Shown here in pieces: positions 40,970-43,167 of a stretch of 43,167 bases of DNA (within the stretch, counting starts at the first letter, position 1; the number at the start of each line of letters is the position of its first letter). This DNA comes from Candidatus Hydrogenedentota bacterium. GTDB lineage: Bacteria; Hydrogenedentota; Hydrogenedentia; Hydrogenedentales; CAITNO01. The DNA is taken from NCBI GenBank assembly GCA_029776995.1, contig JAKOTZ010000170.1:1-43167 (forward strand). Reading direction: 5' to 3'. The translations under genes and the position numbers were made by a program. The notes beneath the pieces were generated by a model. The model had not been told where the DNA came from. It searched no databases and worked only from the letters and a program-made list of their open reading frames with translations.

Positions 40970-43167
40970 ATGAGCGCGGCAGAAATAACAACGATCACGC
41001 TGAATATAGACGGTCGGACCGTTGAGGCCCAGCCGGGAGAGACCATTCTGGACTGCGCACTGCGAAATGGGATTGAGATCCCCCATCTTTGCGCGGAGAC
41101 GGGTCTCACGCCGCATGGAGGCTGCCGGATGTGCCTGGTGGAGGTGGATGGGATGCGGGGATACCCGCCGTCCTGCGCCACGCCGGTAACGCCCGGTATG
41201 AATGTCCGCACCGACACCCCCCAGTTGCGCCGATTGCGTCGGAACGTCCTGGCCCTGATGATGCTGGAGCATCCGAACGCGTGCCTGCTGTGCGGGCACC
41301 GGCAGGAATGCGAGGCGTTCCGTCCGGCTCCCGAGAAGGTGGGGAGCACTACGGGGTGCCACACCTGCAACAACAAGCCCGAGTGTTACGTGCGGAATCT
41401 GGCGGAACAACTGGAACTGACCGAACTTCCCATCGCGCCGGAATACCATCACCGGCCGGTGGAACGGGCGCAACCCTTCCTGGACCGGGACCTGAACCTG
41501 TGCATCCTGTGCGGGCGCTGCGTGCGGGTCTGCCGGGAGCAGCACGGCAAAGCGGTGATTGATTTCATCGGGCGGGGCAGCCAGGCGCGGATCGGACAGG
41601 CCTTTGACATGAGCCTGCTGGAAGCGGGCTGTACGTTCTGCGGGTCCTGTGTGGATGCGTGCCCGACCGGTACCCTGTCAGACCGCTATGCCAAATGGTG
41701 GGGCGCGCCGGACCGGCGGGTGGCAACCACCTGCGCGTTCTGTCCGGAGGCGTGCGCCATGACGGTGGCCGCGCAGGAGGGCCGGGTGATCAGTACGCGG
41801 GCGCTGGCAGTGGGTCACCCGCTGTGTGTAGTCGGACGGTTTGCCGTGGCGGAATTCCACAACGGGAAAAACCGGCTGACCCGGCCGCTGATGCGCGTGA
41901 AAAGCATGCAGCGTCCTACCGACTGGAAGCCGGCGATGGAAGCGGCGGCAGCCCGGCTGGCCCATTTTACCGGGGAAGCTTTCGCGCTGGTCTGCGACGA
42001 CAGCCTGACGCTGGAAGACCGCCTGGCGCTCAAAAGGTTTACGCGGGCAATTATGGACGCGCCGGAATCGCATTATATAGAACTGCGTCGGGACAGCCGG
42101 GGACGGACACCGCTTGCGGAACTGCCCGAATCGGTTCGGGCCGTATGGGTTACCGGACCATTCATCGATCCGGCCGCTGCGGATGGCCTGGATGTGCTGA
42201 TCGTATCGGACGCATATCCTTCGGCGCTTTCCGAAAAGGCGGATTTTGTGTTTCCCGCAACGCTGTTCGCGGAAACGGAAGGGACCATTCTGGACCGGGC
42301 GGGTGCGTTGCGTCCGCTCCGTCCGGCGGCGGCGCCTCCAGGGGACGCGCTTGCGGACTGGCAGATTGCGGTCCGCCTTTCCCGCGCGCTGGGAAGCGAG
42401 GGGCTGGCGTGGGAGTCTTCCGCGGAACTGACCCGGGAAGTACAGGGCGAATCCGCCGGGCTCTGGCTGCAGCGGGATCGGCCGCCGGAAGCCGCGCTGG
42501 ACCTTTCGAAGCGGGTGGCATGGTTCCGGGGGCACCGGATCGAAGAGCAGGTCAGCGGTCTGCTGGAGCTTCCGCCTCTGGAGGACTGCCCGCTCCCGGC
42601 GGACGCGTCGGAGAAACGGGCCGTGGCCAAAGCCTTTCAAACGGCCGCCGCCGGCGCGAATCCGGATGACGGACGTTTCAGGATTGTATCCCTGCGGGAG
42701 CTGGTACCGAACACGTACGAGGTAGTGCTGTCTGCGCCGGAAGTGGCCAAAGTTGCCCGGGCGGGACAGTTCGTGATCGTAATGGCAGACGCCTGGTCCG
42801 AGCGGGTCCCGTACACACTCTGTGACTGGGACGCGGAGGCGGGAACTATTACGCTGGTAGTCCAGGAAAAAGGGCAGTCCAGCCGCAAACTGGTAATGAT
42901 GGAAGCCGGTGAATGCGTGGCGCACGTGACCGGTCCGCTGGGAATTCCGCTGGCGGTGGAACGCTACGGGCAGGTGGTGGTCACGGGCGGATGTTATGGC
43001 GTGGGCGCGGTAAGGCCGCTGATTCGGGCGCTTCGGGAAGCGGGTAACCGGGTTACGGCGATCGTGGAAGCGCGGTCCCATTACCTGACGTATTACCGGG
43101 ACCAGCTGGCCGCGGCAGCGGATGTTTTTATCCAGACCACCATTGACGGATCGATGGGCGAGCGGGG
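40970..43167 (+). CDS. NuoG-like iron-sulfur protein with reduced molybdopterin-fold domain fused to an NfnA/SudB-type flavin reductase (cut by window edge)
   Basis: This 732-codon frame is open from ATG 40970 to the window end, so it is missing from the track. The [2Fe-2S] domain has ligands HLCAETGLTPHGGCRMC plus a later Cys. Next come a His-Cys cluster (HPNACLLCGHRQEC), a second C-x2-C-x5-C motif (CHTCNNKPEC) and two [4Fe-4S] clusters near residues 177-225 (CILCGRCVRVC, CTFCGSCVDACP). A Mo-enzyme-type Fe4S4 motif sits near 254 (CAFCPEACAMTV). A molybdopterin-fold stretch of only about 240 residues follows (KADFVFPATLFAETEGT), about half the usual size. From about 567 there is an FNR-type domain as in NfnA/SudB (ERVPYTLCDWD, VVVTGGCYGVGAV, TTIDGSMGERG). 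There is no hydrogenase H-cluster motif. It probably links a NADH/ferredoxin bifurcating core to another flavin, perhaps an NADPH site encoded just outside the window. Confidence 0.9.
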   Translation, partial: MSAAEITTITLNIDGRTVEAQPGETILDCALRNGIEIPHLCAETGLTPHGGCRMCLVEVDGMRGYPPSCATPVTPGMNVRTDTPQLRRLRRNVLALMMLEHPNACLLCGHRQECEAFRPAPEKVGSTTGCHTCNNKPECYVRNLAEQLELTELPIAPEYHHRPVERAQPFLDRDLNLCILCGRCVRVCREQHGKAVIDFIGRGSQARIGQAFDMSLLEAGCTFCGSCVDACPTGTLSDRYAKWWGAPDRRVATTCAFCPEACAMTVAAQEGRVISTRALAVGHPLCVVGRFAVAEFHNGKNRLTRPLMRVKSMQRPTDWKPAMEAAAARLAHFTGEAFALVCDDSLTLEDRLALKRFTRAIMDAPESHYIELRRDSRGRTPLAELPESVRAVWVTGPFIDPAAADGLDVLIVSDAYPSALSEKADFVFPATLFAETEGTILDRAGALRPLRPAAAPPGDALADWQIAVRLSRALGSEGLAWESSAELTREVQGESAGLWLQRDRPPEAALDLSKRVAWFRGHRIEEQVSGLLELPPLEDCPLPADASEKRAVAKAFQTAAAGANPDDGRFRIVSLRELVPNTYEVVLSAPEVAKVARAGQFVIVMADAWSERVPYTLCDWDAEAGTITLVVQEKGQSSRKLVMMEAGECVAHVTGPLGIPLAVERYGQVVVTGGCYGVGAVRPLIRALREAGNRVTAIVEARSHYLTYYRDQLAAAADVFIQTTIDGSMGER

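Noticed and set aside
41678-43081. 467-codon minus-strand ORF
   Set aside because: It is the antisense shadow of the NuoG-like/FNR fusion protein.
38526-43167. Electron-bifurcating [FeFe]-hydrogenase HydABC
   Set aside because: The third protein has none of the H-cluster motifs (such as TSCCPxW); it ends in a molybdopterin-like and an FNR domain instead.
38526-43167. Respiratory complex I (nuo) operon
   Set aside because: No membrane subunits or NuoB/C/D/I are present, and the NuoF-like protein has the extra ferredoxin domains of soluble bifurcating complexes.

Overview
The window is about 43 kb of GC-rich bacterial DNA, densely coded on both strands, with Shine-Dalgarno-led genes and ordinary use of all three stop codons. 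No rRNA or strong marker fixes the phylum. The mix of features resembles anaerobic or polysaccharide-degrading lineages of the PVC superphylum (Kiritimatiellota, Lentisphaerota) or Hydrogenedentota: Tat-exported Gfo/Idh/MocA oxidoreductase, two DUF6807 (PmoA-like) proteins, a sialate O-acetylesterase, a giant GT39-TPR protein and a PASTA/EF-hand surface protein. That placement is inference only.

Layout. (1) 1-7.3 kb: a sialate O-acetylesterase cut by the left edge and a GT4 glycosyltransferase on the minus strand; then a DUF6807 gene interrupted by an in-frame TAG, a Tat-type Gfo/Idh/MocA oxidoreductase with a terminator, tRNA-Glu(TTC) on the minus strand, a second glycosyltransferase, a Nudix hydrolase and an unusual endonuclease III-like glycosylase. 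(2) 7.3-10.0 kb: an accessory block with a lipoprotein esterase divergent from an ECF sigma / small anti-sigma / Spy-like cassette. The divergent region holds two outward-facing identical ECF-type promoters (TGTAACC-N17-CATTACTCC). A decayed IS30-type transposase tail closes the block. (3) 10.0-18.6 kb: the rimP-nusA-infB-DUF503-rbfA::nrnA-truB-ribF translation/RNA-processing operon, with a promoter and a terminator-like leader hairpin. RbfA and NrnA are fused in one reading frame. (4) 18.6-21.7 kb, minus strand: a second ECF sigma / anti-sigma / Spy-like cassette and a membrane-anchored unknown. (5) 22.0-31.2 kb: a 14-repeat PASTA protein with paired cysteines, whose EF-hand and membrane-anchor tail is cut off by one in-frame TAA; a second, intact DUF6807 protein; and a 1460-residue glycosyltransferase-TPR protein. 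(6) 31.3-36.7 kb: rpsF-ssb-rpsR-DUF2232-rplI-dnaB-dapA. (7) 36.7-43.2 kb: two Crp/Fnr regulators, then a NuoE-NuoF-like bifurcating core and a third protein cut by the right edge.

The most interesting system is the last one. The third protein joins NuoG-type iron-sulfur domains, a molybdopterin-fold domain that looks too short to be catalytic, and an NfnA/SudB-type flavin reductase domain. It has no hydrogenase H-cluster motif and no complete Mo-enzyme domain. The architecture suggests a flavin-based electron-bifurcating transhydrogenase, related in logic to HydABC, StnABC and NfnAB but with a different domain combination. The two Crp/Fnr genes and an 18-bp palindrome just upstream suggest redox or metabolite control.

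The RbfA-NrnA fusion, the mirror-image ECF promoters and the two parallel ECF/anti-sigma/Spy-like cassettes on either side of the translation operon are the next most notable observations. Two otherwise intact genes carry single in-frame stops (TAG and TAA); these need read-level checking before any biological interpretation.
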